Assembly (NCBI RefSeq): GCF_964340395.1
Contig: NC_135571.1
Location: 15,350,721-15,414,720 of the forward strand
Length of the DNA: 64,000 bases
Direction: 5' to 3'
From: Glandiceps talaboti
Taxonomy: Eukaryota; Hemichordata; Enteropneusta; Spengelidae
Part shown: piece by piece, positions 28,801 to 45,900 of the stretch
Numbering within the stretch: the first letter of the stretch is position 1
Layout of the letters: the number at the start of each line of letters is the position of its first letter
Translations under genes and position numbers: made by a program
Notes under the pieces: model-generated
The model's database searches: none
What the model was told of the DNA's origin: nothing
What the model saw: only the letters and a program-made list of their open reading frames with translations

Positions 28801-31800
28801 AGTCTATATAGCTATACATGGTAACGCAGTATAGTCTATATATCTATACATGGTAACACAGTATAGTCTATATATATATACCTGGTAACGCAGTATAGTC
28901 TATATATCTATACATGGTAACGTAGTATAATATATATATCTATACATGGTAATGCAGTATAATCTATATATCTATACATGGTAATGCAGTATAGTCTATA
29001 TATCTATACATGGTAATGCAGTATAATCTATATATCTATACATGGTAGCACAGTATAGTCTATATATCTATACATGGTAACACAGTATAGTCTATATGTC
29101 TATACATGGTAATGCAGTATAGTCTATATATCTATACATGGTAATGCAGTATAGTCTATATATCTATACATGGTAACACATTATAGTCTATATATCTATA
29201 CATGGTAACACAGTATAGTCTATATATCTATACATGATAATGCAGTATAGTCTATATGTCTATACATGGTAATGCAGTATAGTCTATATATCTATACATG
29301 GTAATGCAATATAGTCTATATATCTATACATGGTAACACAGTATAGTCTATATATCTATACATGGTAACACAGTATAGTCTATATATCTATACATGATAA
29401 TGCAGTATAGTCTTTATATCTATACATGGTAACACAGTATAGTCTATATATCTATACATGGTAATGCAGTATAGTCTATACATCTATACATGGTAATGCA
29501 GTATAGTCTATACATCTATACATGGTAACACAGTATAGTCTATATATCTATACATGATAATGCAGTATAGTCTTTATATCTATACATGGTAACACAGTAT
29601 AGTCTATATATCTATACATGGTAACACAGTATAGTCTATATATCTATACATGGTAATGCAGTATAGTCTATATATCTATACATGGTAACGCAGTATAGTA
29701 TATATATCTATACATGGTAATGCAGTATAGTCTATATATCTATTCATGGTAACGCAGTATAGTCTATATATCTATACATGGTAACACAGTATAGTCTATA
29801 TATATATATACCTGGTAACGCAGTATAGTCTATATATCTATACATGGTAACGTAGTATAATATATATATATCTATACATGGTAATGCAGTATAATCTATA
29901 TATCTATACATGGTAATGCAGTATAGTCTATATATCTATACATGGTAATGCAGTATAATCTATATATCTATACATGGTAGCACAGTATAGTCTATATATC
30001 TATACATGGTAACACAGTATAGTCTATATGTCTATACATGGTAATGCAGTATAGTCTATATATCTATACATGGTAATGCAGTATAGTCTATATATCTATA
30101 CATGGTAACACAGTATAGTCTATATATCTATACATGGTAACACAGTATAGTCTATATATCTATACATGATAATGCAGTATAGTCTATATGTCTATACATG
30201 GTAATGCAGTATAGTCTATATATCTATACATGGTAATGCAGTATAGTCTATATATCTATACATGGTAACACAGTATAGTCTATATATCTATACATGGTAA
30301 CACAGTATAGTCTATATATCTATACATGATAATGCAGTATAGTCTTTATATCTATACATGGTAACACAGTATAGTCTATATATCTATACATGGTAATGCA
30401 GTATAGTCTATACATCTATACATGGTAATGCAGTATAGTCTATACATCTATACATGGTAACACAGTATAGTCTATATATCTATACATGATAATGCAGTAT
30501 AGTCTTTATATCTATACATGGTAACACAGTATAGTCTATATATCTATACATGGTAACACAGTATAGTCTATATATCTATACATGGTAATGCAGTATAGTC
30601 TATATATCTATACATGGTAACGCAGTATAGTATATATATCTATACATGGTAATGCAGTATAGTCTATATATCTATTCATGGTAACGCAGTATAGTCTATA
30701 TATCTATTCATGGTAACGCAGTATAGTCTATATCTATACATGGTAATGTAGTATAGTCTATATATCTATACATGGTAACGTAGTATAGTCTATATATCTA
30801 TACATGGTAATGCAGTATAGTCTATATATCTATACATGGTAATGCAGTATAGTCTATATAGCTATATATGGTAATGCAGTATAGTCTATATCTATACATG
30901 GTAATGTAGTATAGTCTATATATCTATACATGGTAATGTAGTATAGTCTAAATAGCTATATATGGTAATGCAGTATAGTCTATATCTATACATGGTAATG
31001 TAGTATAGTCTATATATCTATACATCGTAACACAGTTTAATCTATATATCTATACATGGTAACGCAGTATAGTCTATATATCTATACATGGTAACACAGT
31101 ATAGTCTATATCTATACATGGTAATGCAGTATAGTCTTTATATCTGTACATGGTAACGTAGTATAGTCTATATATCTATACATGGTAACGCAGTATAGTC
31201 TATATATCTATACATGGTAATGCAGTATAGTCTATATATCTATACATCGTAACACAGTATAGTCTATATATCTATACATCGTAACACAGTTTAATCTATA
31301 TATCTATACATGGTAACGCAGTATAGTCTATACATCTATACATGGTAATGCAGTATAGTCTATATGTCTATACATGGTAATGCAGTATAGTCTATATATC
31401 TATACATGGTAACACAGTATAATCTATATATCTATACATGGTAACGCAGTATAGTCTATATATCTATACATGGTAATGCAGTATAGTCTATATATCTATA
31501 CATGGTAACGAAGTATAGTCTATATGTCTATACATGGTAATGCAGTATAGTCTATATATCTATACATGGTAACACAGTATAGTCTATATATCTATACATG
31601 GTAACACAGTATAGTCTATATATCTATACATGGTAATGCAGTATAGTCTATATGTCTACACATGGTAACGCAGTATAGTCTATATATCTATACATGGTAA
31701 TGCAGTATAGTCTATATCTATACATGGTAACACAGTATAGTCTATATATCTATACATCGTAACACAGTTTAATCTATATATCTATACATGGTAACACAGT

Positions 31801-34800
31801 ATAGTCTATATATCTATACATGGTAATGCAGTATAGTCTATATATCTATACATGGTAACGAAGTATAGTCTATATGTCTATACATGGTAATGCAGTATAG
31901 TCTATATATCTATACATGGTAACGCAGTATAGTCTATATATCTATACATGGTAACACAGTATAGTCTATATATCTATACATGGTAACGCAGTATAGTCTA
32001 TATGTCTATACATGGTAATGCAGTATAGTCTATATATCTATACATGGTAACGCAGTATAGTCTATATATCTATACATGGTAATGCAGTATACTCTATATA
32101 TCTATACATGGTAATGCAGTATAGTCTATATATCTATACATGGTAACGCAGTATAGTCTATATATCTATACATGGTAACGAAGTATAGTCTATATATCTA
32201 TACATGGTAACACAGTATAGTCTATATATCTATACATGGTAATGCAGTATAGTCTATATATCTATACATGGTAATGCAGTATAGTCTATATGTCTATACA
32301 TGGTAATGCAGTATAGTCTATATATCTATACATGGTAACGAAGTATAGTCTATATGTCTATACATGGTAACGCAGTATAGTCTATATATCTATACATGGT
32401 AATGCAGTATAGTCTATATATCTATACATGGTAACACAGTATAGTCTATATCTATACATGGTAACGTAGTATAATCTATATAGCTATACATTGTAATGCA
32501 GTATAGTCTATATCTATACATTGTAACGCAGTATAGTCTATATCTATACATGGTAATGCAGTATAGTCTATATATCTATACATGGTAATGCAGTATAGTC
32601 TGTATATCTATACATGGTAACGCAGTATAGTCTATATATCTATACATGGTAATGCAGTATAGTCTATATATCTATACATGGTAACGCAGTATAGTCTATA
32701 TATCTATACATGGTAACGCAGTATAGTCTATATATCTATACATGGTAATGCAGTATAGTCTATATATCTATACATGGTAACGCAGTATAGTCTATATATC
32801 TATACATGGTAATGCAGTATAGTCTATATATCTATACATGGTAATGCAGTATAGTCTATATATCTATACATGGTAGCACAGTATAGTCTATATATCTATA
32901 CATGGTAACACAGTATAGTCTATATATCTATACATGGTAATGCAGTATAGTCTATATATCTATACATGGTAGCACAGTATAGTCTATATATCTATACATG
33001 GTAACACAGTATAGTCTATATATCTATACATGGTAATGCAGTATAGTCTATATATCTATACATGGTAACGCAGTATAGTCTATATATCTATACATGGTAA
33101 TGCAGTATAGTCTATATCTATACATGGTAACGCAGTATAGTCTATATGTCTATACATGGTAATGCAGTATAGTCTATATATCTATACATGGTAACGCAGT
33201 ATAGTCTATACATCTATACATGGTAACGAAGTATAGTCTATATATCTATACATGGTAACGAAGTATAGTCTATATGTCTATACATGGTAATGCAGTATAG
33301 TCTATATATCTATACATGGTAACGAAGTATAGTCTATATGTCTATACATGGTAATGCAGTATAGTCTATATATCTATACATGATAACACAGTATACTCTA
33401 TATATCTATACATGGTAATGCAGTATAGTCTATATATCTATACATGGTAACGCAGTATAGTCTATATCTATACATGGTAACACAGTATAGTCTATACATC
33501 TATACATGGTAATGCAGTATAGTCTATATATCTATACATGGTAACGAAGTATAGTCTATATGTCTATACATGGTAATGCAGTATAGTCTATATATCTATA
33601 CATGGTAACGCAGTATAGTCTATATATCTATACATGGTAACACAGTTTAATCTATATATCTATACATGGTAATGCAGTATAGTCTATATATCTATACATG
33701 GTAACGAAGTATAGTCTATATGTCTATACATGGTAATGCAGTATAGTCTATATATCTATACATGGTAACGCAGTATAGTCTATATATCTATACATGGTAA
33801 CACAGTATAGTCTATACATCTATACATGGTAATGCAGTATAGTCTATATATCTATACATGGTAACACAGTACAGTCTATATATCTATACATGGTAACGAA
33901 GTATAGTCTATATATCTATACATGGTAACACAGTATAGTCTATATATCTATACATGGTAATGCAGTATAGTCTATATATCTATACATGGTAATGCAGTAT
34001 AGTCTATATGTCTATACATGGTAACGAAGTATAGTCTATATATCTATACATGGTAATGCAGTATAGTCTATATGTCTATACATGGTAACGCAGTTTAATC
34101 TTTATATCTATACATGGTAATGCAGTATAGTCTATATATCTATACATGGTAACGCAGTTTAATCTTTATATCTATACATGGTAATGCAGTATAGTCTATA
34201 TATCTATACATGGTAATGCATTATAGTCTATATATCTATACATGGTAACGCAGTATAGTCTATATATCTATACATGGTAATGCAGTATAGTCTATATATC
34301 TATACATGGTAACGCAGTATAGTCTATATGTCTATACATGGTAACGAAGTATAGTCTATATATCTATACATGGTAATGCAGTATAGTCTATATGTCTATA
34401 CATGGTAATGCAGTATAGTCTATATATCTATACATGGTAACGAAGTATAGTCTATATGTCTATACATGGTAACGCAGTTTAATCTTTATATCTATACATG
34501 GTAATGCAGTATAGTCTATATATCTATACATGGTAACGCAGTTTAATCTTTATATCTATACATGGTAATGCAGTATAGTCTATATATCTATACATGGTAA
34601 TGCAGTATAGTCTATATATCTATACATGGTAACGCAGTATAGTCTATATATCTATACATGGTAACGCAGTATAGTCTATATATCTATACATGGTAATGCA
34701 GTATAGTCTATATATCTATACATGGTAACGCAGTATAGTCTATATATCTATACATGGTAACACAGTATAGTCTATATAGCTATATATGGTAATGCAGTAT

Positions 34801-37800
34801 AGTCTATATCTATACATGGTAATGTAGTATAGTCTATATGTCTATACATGGTAACGTAGTATAATCTATATATCTATACATGGTAATGCAGTATAGTCTT
34901 TATATCTGTACATGGTAACGTAGTATAATCTATATATCTATACATGGTAATGCAGTATAGTCTATATATCTATACATGGTAATGCAGTATAGTCTATATA
35001 TCTATACATGGTAATGCAGTATAGTCTGTATATCTATACATGGTAACGCAGTATAGTCTATATATCTATACATGGTAATGCAGTATAGTCTATATATCTA
35101 TACATGGTAACGCAGTATAGTCTATATATCTATACATGGTAACGCAGTATAGTCTATATATCTATACATGGTAATGCAGTATAGTCTATATATCTATACA
35201 TGGTAACGCAGTATAGTCTATATATCTATACATGGTAATGCAGTATAGTCTATATATCTATACATGGTAATGCAGTATAGTCTATATATCTATACATGGT
35301 AGCACAGTATAGTCTATATATCTATACATGGTAACACAGTATAGTCTATATATCTATACATGGTAATGCAGTATAGTCTATATATCTATACATGGTAGCA
35401 CAGTATAGTCTATATATCTATACATGGTAACACAGTATAGTCTATATATCTATACATGGTAATGCAGTATAGTCTATATATCTATACATGGTAACGCAGT
35501 ATAGTCTATATATCTATACATGGTAATGCAGTATAGTCTATATCTATACATGGTAACGCAGTATAGTCTATATGTCTATACATGGTAATGCAGTATAGTC
35601 TATATATCTATACATGGTAACGCAGTATAGTCTATACATCTATACATGGTAACGAAGTATAGTCTATATATCTATACATGGTAACGAAGTATAGTCTATA
35701 TGTCTATACATGGTAATGCAGTATAGTCTATATATCTATACATGGTAACGAAGTATAGTCTATATGTCTATACATGGTAATGCAGTATAGTCTATATATC
35801 TATACATGATAACACAGTATACTCTATATATCTATACATGGTAATGCAGTATAGTCTATATATCTATACATGGTAACGCAGTATAGTCTATATCTATACA
35901 TGGTAACACAGTATAGTCTATACATCTATACATGGTAATGCAGTATAGTCTATATATCTATACATGGTAACGAAGTATAGTCTATATGTCTATACATGGT
36001 AATGCAGTATAGTCTATATATCTATACATGGTAACGCAGTATAGTCTATATATCTATACATGGTAACACAGTTTAATCTATATATCTATACATGGTAATG
36101 CAGTATAGTCTATATATCTATACATGGTAACGAAGTATAGTCTATATGTCTATACATGGTAATGCAGTATAGTCTATATATCTATACATGGTAACGCAGT
36201 ATAGTCTATATATCTATACATGGTAACACAGTATAGTCTATACATCTATACATGGTAATGCAGTATAGTCTATATATCTATACATGGTAACACAGTACAG
36301 TCTATATATCTATACATGGTAACGAAGTATAGTCTATATATCTATACATGGTAACACAGTATAGTCTATATATCTATACATGGTAATGCAGTATAGTCTA
36401 TATATCTATACATGGTAATGCAGTATAGTCTATATGTCTATACATGGTAACGAAGTATAGTCTATATATCTATACATGGTAATGCAGTATAGTCTATATG
36501 TCTATACATGGTAACGCAGTTTAATCTTTATATCTATACATGGTAATGCAGTATAGTCTATATATCTATACATGGTAACGCAGTTTAATCTTTATATCTA
36601 TACATGGTAATGCAGTATAGTCTATATATCTATACATGGTAATGCATTATAGTCTATATATCTATACATGGTAACGCAGTATAGTCTATATATCTATACA
36701 TGGTAATGCAGTATAGTCTATATATCTATACATGGTAACGCAGTATAGTCTATATGTCTATACATGGTAACGAAGTATAGTCTATATATCTATACATGGT
36801 AATGCAGTATAGTCTATATGTCTATACATGGTAATGCAGTATAGTCTATATATCTATACATGGTAACGAAGTATAGTCTATATGTCTATACATGGTAACG
36901 CAGTTTAATCTTTATATCTATACATGGTAATGCAGTATAGTCTATATATCTATACATGGTAACGCAGTTTAATCTTTATATCTATACATGGTAATGCAGT
37001 ATAGTCTATATATCTATACATGGTAATGCAGTATAGTCTATATATCTATACATGGTAACGCAGTATAGTCTATATATCTATACATGGTAACGCAGTATAG
37101 TCTATATATCTATACATGGTAATGCAGTATAGTCTATATATCTATACATGGTAACGCAGTATAGTCTATATATCTATACATGGTAACACAGTATAGTCTA
37201 TATAGCTATATATGGTAATGCAGTATAGTCTATATCTATACATGGTAATGTAGTATAGTCTATATGTCTATACATGGTAACGTAGTATAATCTATATATC
37301 TATACATGGTAATGCAGTATAGTCTTTATATCTGTACATGGTAACGTAGTATAATCTATATATCTATACATGGTAATGCAGTATAGTCTATATATCTATA
37401 CTTGGTATCGTAGTATAGTCTATATATCTATACATGGTAACGCAGTATAGTCTATATATCTATACATGGTAGCACAGTATAGTCTATATATCTATACATG
37501 GTAACACAGTATAGTCTATATATCTATACATGGTAATGAAGTATAGTCTATATATCTATACATGGTAACGCAGTTTAATCTATATATCTATACATGATAA
37601 TGTAGTATAGTCTATATGTCTATACATGGTAACGCAGTATAATCTATATATCTATACATGGGAACACAGTATAGTCTATATATCTATACATGGTAACGCA
37701 GTATAGTCTATATATCTATACATGGTAACGAAGTATAGTCTATATATCTATACATGGTAACGCAGTATAGTCTATATATCTATACATGGTAACACAGTAT

Positions 37801-39851
37801 AGTCTATATATCTATATATGGTGACGTAGTATAGTCTATATCTATGCTGCCAGCTAGGTTATCAATGTTGAAGTTTGACAGACTGAGTGTATACATCGAA
37901 AGATCTGTTAATCAAATTGAGCACAAAATGAAATAGAATTGTCTTCAAATTCACAACAAATTATGTGAAAGTATTTGGCTGTATTTCACTTACCCTTGAT
38001 ACAAGAATATGGCTAGTTTTTCATTTAAAGTGGTTCACTGATAAGAGTTGAATGTCTCACATTGGCAACTTTTGATGATATATGGAATAATATGGTCTTG
38101 TTTCCATAGCTACCTGGTATGCTCTAGAATGTCAATACAAGTCAATAGAACAATATCAAATGACAGCTTAATATTTCCTTAACATTCCTCTATACTAATT
38201 ATTGTAACTTTCTGTGTTTGATAAATGAATCATAAATGAATTGTTCTTCTCTTTACTAGCTACATTATTTCTGGAGTTCTGGAAGAGAAAGCAGTTTGAA
38301 ATCCAATATGACTGGGATCTGTTTGGTTTTGAAGACCATGAGGTATGTGTTAACCTTTGACCTTGGAAAGCTTACCATAAATAGAACATAAGATAGACTA
38401 AAATCCCTAGAGAAACACTGATTAATGGGGGGGGGGGGTCTCAGCTGGTTAATGGGTGCAGATTCAAGTTACAAGCACAACAATTCCAAAAGTAGGTGCC
38501 AAATTTCTATATTTCATCCAGAAACTAAGAATAAAATGTCTATAGTCAGCCAGAAACTAAGAATCAAATGTCTATAGTCAGCCTGAAACTGAGAATCAAA
38601 TGTCTATAGTCAGCCTGAAACTGAGAATCAAATGTCTACAGTCAGCCTGAAAGTGAGAATCAAATGTCTATAGTCAGCCTGAAACTAAGAATCAAATGTC
38701 TATAGTCAGCCTGAAAGTGAGAATAAAATGTCTATAGTCAGCCTGAAAGTGAGAATCAAATGTCTACAGTCAGCCTGAAAATGAGAATCAAATGTCTACA
38801 GTCAGCCTGAAACTAAGAATCAAATGTCTATAGTCAGCCTGAAACTAAGAATCAAATGTCTATAGTCAGCCTGAAAGTGAGAATCAAATGTCTACAGTCA
38901 GCCTGAAACTAGGATTCAAATGTCTACAGTCAGCCTGAAAGTGAGAATCAAATGTCTACAGTCAGCCTGAAAATGAGAATCAAATGTCTATAGTCAGCCT
39001 GAAACTAAGAATCAAATGTCTAAAGTCAGCCTGAAAGTGAGAATAAAATGTCTATAGTCAGCCTGAAAGTGAGAATCAAATGTCTATAGTCAGCCTGAAA
39101 GTGAGAATCAAATGTCTATAGTCAGCCTGAAAGTGAGAATCAAATGTCTATAGTCAGCCTGAAACTAAGAATCAAATGTCTATAGTCAACCTGAAAGTGA
39201 GAATCAAATGTCTACAGTCAGCCTGAAAGTGAGAATCAAATGTCTATAGTCAGCCTGAAAATGAGAATCAAATGTCTATAGTCAGCCTGAAAGTGAGAAT
39301 CAAATGTCTATAGTCAGCCTGAAACTAAGAATCAAATGTCTATAGTCAGCCTGAAAGTGAGAATCAAATGTCTATAGTCAGCCTGAAAATGAGAATCAAA
39401 TGTCTATAGTCAGCCTGAAAGTGAGAATCAAATGTCTATAGTCAGCCTGAAACTAAGAATCAAATGTCTATAGTCAACCTGAAAGTGAGAATCAAATGTC
39501 TACAGTCAGCCTGAAAGTGAGAATCAAATGTCTAAAGTCAGCCTGAAACTAAGAATCAAATGTCTATAGTCAGCCTGAAAGTGAGAATCAAATGACTGAA
39601 AAGAATGTATGTAAATTTGCCTTGCAACAAGACCACACCCATAGCAACAGCCAAATGATCGCGTATATCGCAAAGATAGCAACATGGTTGGATAGGCAAC
39701 TGGATTCAGCGATGAACACCTATACCTAGCATCTACTAGCATATGGATAAACATTTTTAAATACTGCACAGTTGTGCTACAGCGCCATTGGTGGTATTTT
39801 TATAGGCATGGCAAAGTGTCTGTCTGTCTGTCGGTGTGTGTGTGTGTGTGT

Positions 39852-39900
<49 letters not shown>

Positions 39901-42900
39901 CAACTTAAAGTCAACTGCTGGACCGATTGCTTTGATATTTGGTGGTCATGTAACTTCTGGTGTCTAGTTGGGAATTGTTCAAATGAAAATGATTGCATCA
40001 GAGATGTAGGTTTTGGGTCAAAAAATGTGATTTTTGGTCAAAAAAAATAAACTCCAAAATACTGGGCAGATTGGCATGAAATTTGATGGGGCATTCTTAG
40101 ATGTAGGTAAATTAAGATTGTTCATGACATGATGATTCCTTTTGGTAATTAAATAAGGGCTAAAAATGTGTCTTTTTGGTCAACAAGCTATATTTCCAAA
40201 ACTACTCAGCAGATTGGGCTGAAATTTAACAGAGATGCATGTGTTGGTGTATAGAGGAAGAAATATTAAGCATATAATGATCTTATCAGTAATATGCAAA
40301 TTAGGTGTAAAAATGGGAATTTTGGTCAAAAGTTTCTCTCAAAAAGTACTTGGTCAGTGAGACTGAAACTTGGTGAGATGTTTCTAGGACTCAGGAGTAT
40401 TATTCTGCAGATTTTCTCTAAATTATTTTGACACAATTGGCCCTAGCAACCATGACCACGCCCTTAGCAACAACCTAAAGGCAGTATATTTTGCTCAAAT
40501 AACATCAACGCTCACAGTGATCTGACAAACAACAGATGATATCCGGTAATAAACACCAAATAGAATATCTTGATTTTACTTAGAATGTGACAAAGTTGCT
40601 TAATGGTGGGTATATGTTTGACTTGTTTGATTCATTTCATTTTGCAGGAAAATTGCCGTCCAGAATTTGAGGCTAAAGCTCCGGACACCAGAGTCAACCC
40701 AGTAACTAAGGTAGGGAATATAGTCAACCCAGTAACTAAGGTAGGGAATATAGTCAACCCAGTAACTAAGGTAGGGAATATAGTCAACCCAGTAACTAAG
40801 GTAGGCAATGTAGTCAACCCAGTAACTAAGGTAGGGAATATAGTCAACCCAGTAACTAAGGTAGGCAATGTAGTCAACCCAGTAACTAAGGTAGGGAATG
40901 TAGTCAACCCAGTAACTAAGGTAGGGAATGTAGTCAACCCAGTAACTTAGGTAGGGAATATAGTCAACCCAGTAACTAAGGTAGGCAATGTAGTCAACCC
41001 AGTAACTAAGGTAGGGAATGTAGTCAACCCAGTAACTAAGGTAGGGAATGTAGTCAACCCAGTAACTTAGGTAGGGAATGTAGTCAACCCAGTAACTAAG
41101 GTAGGCAATGTAGTCAACCCAGTAACTAAGGTAGGGAATGTAGTCAAACCAGTAACTAAGGTAGGGAATGTAGTCAACCCAGTAACTAAGGTAGGGAATA
41201 TAGTCAACCCAGTAACTTAGGTAGGGAATATAGTCAACCCAGTAACTTAGGTAGGGAATGTAGTCAACCCAGTAACTTAGGTAGGGAATATAGTCAACCC
41301 AGTAACTAAGGTAGGGAATGTAGTCAACCCAGTAACTTAGGTAGGGAATATAGTCAACCCAGTAACTTAGGTAGGGAATATAGTCAACCCAGTAACTAAG
41401 GTAGGGAATGTAGTCAACCCAGTAACTTAGGTAGGGAATGTAGTCAACCCAGTAACTTAGGTAGGGAATATAGTCAACCCAGTAACTAAGGTAGGGAATG
41501 TAGTCAACCCAGTAACTTAGGTAGGGAATATAGTCAACCCAGTAACTTAGGTAGGGAATATAGTCAACCCAGTAACTAAGGTAGGGAATGTAGTCAACCC
41601 AGTAACTTAGGTAGGGAATATAGTCAACCCAGTAACTTAGGTAGGGAATGTAGTCAACCCAGTAACTAAGGTAGGGAATGTAGTCAACCCAGTAACTAAG
41701 GTAGGGAATGTAGTCAACCCAATAACTAAGGTAGGGAATGTAGTCAACCCAGTAACTAAGGTAGGTAATGTAGTCAACCCAGTAACTAAGGTAGGGAATG
41801 TAGTCAACCCAGTAACTAAGGTAGGGAATATAGTCAACCCAGTAACTAAGGTAGGGAATGTAGTCAACCCAGTAACTAAGGTAGGCAATGTAGTCAACCC
41901 AGTAACTAAGGTAGGGAATGTAGTCAACCCAGTAACTAAGGTAGGCAATGTAGTCAACCCAGTAACTAAGGTAGGGAATGTAGTCAACCCAGTAACTAAG
42001 GTAGGCAATGTAGTCAACCCAGTAACTAAGGTAGGGAATATAGTCAACCCAGTAACTTAGGTAGGGAATGTAGTCAACCCAGTAACTAAAGTAGGGAATA
42101 TAGTCAACCCAGTAACTAAGGTAGGGAATGTAGTCAACCCAGTAACTAAGGTAGGGAATGTAGTCAACCCAGTAACTAAGGTAGGGAATATAGTCAACCC
42201 AGTAACTTAGGTAGGGAATGTAGTCAACCCAGTAACTAAGGTAGGGAATGTAGTCAACCCAGTAACTAAGGTAGGGAATGTAGTCAACCCAGTAACTAAG
42301 GTAGGGAATATAGTCAACCCAGTAACTAAGATAGGGAATATAGTCAACCCAGTAACTAAGGTAGGTAATGTAGTCAACCCAGTAACTAAGGTAGGTAATG
42401 TAGTCAACCCAGTAACTTAGGTAGGGAATGTAGTCAACCCAGTAACTAAGGTAGGGAATGTAGTCAACTCAGTAACTAAGGTAGGGAATGTAGTCAACTC
42501 AGTAACTAAGGTTGGGAATGTAGTCAACCCAGTAACTAAGGTAGGGAATGTAGTCAACCCAGTAACTAAGGTAGGGAATGTAGTCAACCCAGTAACTAAG
42601 GTAGGGAATATAGTCAACCCAGTAACTAAGGTAGGGAATATAGTCAACCCAGTAACTAAGGTAGGGAATATAGTCAACCCAGTAACTAAGATAGGGAATA
42701 TAGTCAACCCAGTAACTAAGGTAGGTAATGTAGTCAACCCAGTAACTAAGGTAGGTAATGTAGTCAACCCAGTAACTTAGGTAGGGAATGTAGTCAATCC
42801 AGTAACTTAGGTAGGGAATGTAGTCAACCCAGTAACTAAGGTAGGGAATGTAGTCAACCCAGTAACTAAGGTAGGGAATGTAGTCAACCCAGTAACTAAG

Positions 42901-45900
42901 GTAGGGAATATAGTCAACCCAGTAACTAAGATAGGGAATATAGTCAACCCAGTAACTAAGGTAGGTAATGTAGTCAACCCAGTAACTAAGGTAGGTAATG
43001 TAGTCAACCCAGTAACTTAGGTAGGGAATGTAGTCAACCCAGTAACTAAGGTAGGGAATGTAGTCAACCCAGTAACTAAGGTAGGGAATGTAGTCAACCC
43101 AGTAACTAAGGTAGGGAATGTAGTCAACTCAGTAACTAAGGTAGGGAATGTAGTCAACTCAGTAACTAAGGTTGGGAATGTAGTCAACCCAGTAACTAAG
43201 GTAGGGAATGTAGTCAACCCAGTAACTAAGGTAGGGAATGTAGTCAACCCAGTAACTAAGGTAGGGAATATAGTCAACCCAGTAACTAAGGTAGGGAATA
43301 TAGTCAACCCAGTAACTAAGGTAGGGAATATAGTCAACCCAGTAACTAAGATAGGGAATATAGTCAACCCAGTAACTAAGGTAGGTAATGTAGTCAACCC
43401 AGTAACTAAGGTAGGTAATGTAGTCAACCCAGTAACTTAGGTAGGGAATGTAGTCAATCCAGTAACTTAGGTAGGGAATGTAGTCAACCCAGTAACTAAG
43501 GTAGGGAATGTAGTCAACCCAGTAACTAAGGTAGGGAATGTAGTCAACCCAGTAACTAAGGTAGGGAATATAGTCAACCCAGTAACTAAGATAGGGAATA
43601 TAGTCAACCCAGTAACTAAGGTAGGTAATGTAGTCAACCCAGTAACTAAGGTAGGTAATGTAGTCAACCCAGTAACTTAGGTAGGGAATGTAGTCAACCC
43701 AGTAACTAAGGTAGGGAATGTAGTCAACCCAGTAACTAAGGTAGGGAATGTAGTCAACCCAGTAACTAAGGTAGGGAATATAGTCAACCCAGTAACTAAG
43801 ATAGGGAATATAGTCAACCCAGTAACTAAGGTAGGGAATGTAGTCAACCCAGTAACTAAGGTTGGGAATATAGTCAACCCAGTAACTAAGATAGGGAATA
43901 TAGTCAACCCAGTAACTAAGGTAGGCAATGTAGTCAACCCAGTAACTAAGGTAGGGAATGTAGTCAACCCAGTAACTAAGGTAGGGAATGTAGTCAACCC
44001 AGTAACTTAGGTAGGGAATGTAGTCAACCCAGTAACTAAGGTAGGGAATGTAGTCAACCCAGTAACTAAGGTAGGCAATGTAGTCAACCCAGTAACTAAG
44101 GTAGGGAATGTAGTCAACCCAGTAACTAAGGTAGGGAATGTAGTCAACCCAGTAACTAAGGTAGGGAATGTAGTCAACCCAGTAACTAAGGTAGGGAATG
44201 TAGTCAACCCAGTAACTTAGGTAGGGAATGTAGTCAACCCAGTAACTAAGGTAGGCAATGTAGTCAACCCAGTAACTAAGGTAGGCAATGTAGTCAACCC
44301 AGTAACTAAGGTAGGGAATGTAGTCAACCCAGTAACTAAGGTAGGGAATATAGTCAACCCAGTAACTAAGGTAGGCAATGTAGTCAACCCAGTAACTAAG
44401 GTAGGGAATGTAGTCAACCCAGTAACTAAGGTAGGGAATATAGTCAACCCAGTAACTAAGGTAGGGAATGTAGTCAACCCAGTAACTAAGGTAGGGAATA
44501 TAGTCAACCCAGTAACTAAGGTAGGGAATGTAGTCAACCCAGTAACTAAGGTAGGGAATGTAGTCAACCCAGTAACTAAGGTAGGCAATGTAGTCAACCC
44601 AGTAACTAAGGTTGGGAATATAGTCAACCCAGTAACTAAGGTAGGGAATATAGTCAACCCAGTAACTAAGGTAGGGAATGTAGTCAACCCAGTAACTAAG
44701 GTAGGCAATGTAGTCAACCCAGTAACTAAGGTAGGCAATGTAGTCAACCCAGTAACTAAGGTAGGTAATGTAGTCAACCCAGTAACTTAGGTAGGGAATG
44801 TAGTCAACCCAGTAACTAAGGTAGGGAATGTAGTCAAACCAGTAACTAAGGTAGGGAATGTAGTCAACCCAGTAACTTAGGTAGGGAATGTAGTCAACCC
44901 AGTAACTTAGGTAGGGAATATAGTCAATCCAGTAACTTAGGTAGGGAATATAGTCAACCCAGTAACTAAGGTAGGGAATGTAGTCAACCCAGTAACTTAG
45001 GTAGGGAATATAGTCAACCCAGTAACTAAGGTAGGCAATGTAGTCAACCCAGTAACTAAGGTAGGGAATATAGTCAACCCAGTAACTAAGGTAGGGAATG
45101 TAGTCAACCCAGTAACTAAGGTAGGGAATATAGTCAATCCAGTAACTAAGGTAGGGAATGTAGTCAACCCAGTAACTAAGGTAGGGAATGTAGTCAACCC
45201 AGTAACTAAGGTAGGGAATATAGTCAATCCAGTAACTAAGGCAGGGAATGTAGTCAACCCAGTAACTTAGGTAGGGAATATAGTCAATCCAGTAACTAAG
45301 GTAGGGAATATAGTCAACCCAGTAACTTAGGTAGGGAATATAGTCAACCCAGTAACTAAGGTAGGCAATGTAGTCAACCCAGTAACTTAGGTAGGGAATA
45401 TAGTCAATCCAGTAACTTAGGTAGGGAATGTAGTCAACCCAGTAACTAAGGTAGGGAATATAGTCAACCCAGTAACTAAGGTAGGGAATGTAGTCAACCC
45501 AGTAACTAAGGTAGGGAATGTAGTCAACCCAGTAACTAAGGTAGGGAATGTAGTCAACCCAGTAACTAAGGTAGGGAATATAGTCAACCCAGTAACTAAG
45601 GTAGGTAATGTAGTCAACCCAGTAACTAAGGTAGGGAATGTAGTCAATCCAGTAACTAAGGTAGGGAATATAGTCAATCCAGTAACTAAGGTAGGGAATG
45701 TAGTCAACCCAGTAACTAAGGTAGGGAATGTAGTCAACCCAGTAACTAAGGTAGGGAATGTAGTCAACCCAGTAACTAAGGTAGGGAATGTAGTCAACCC
45801 AGTCACTAAGGTAGGGAATGTAGTCAACCCAGTAACTAAGGCAGGGAATGTAGTCAACCCAGTAACTAAGATAGGGAATATAGTCAACCCAGTAACTAAG

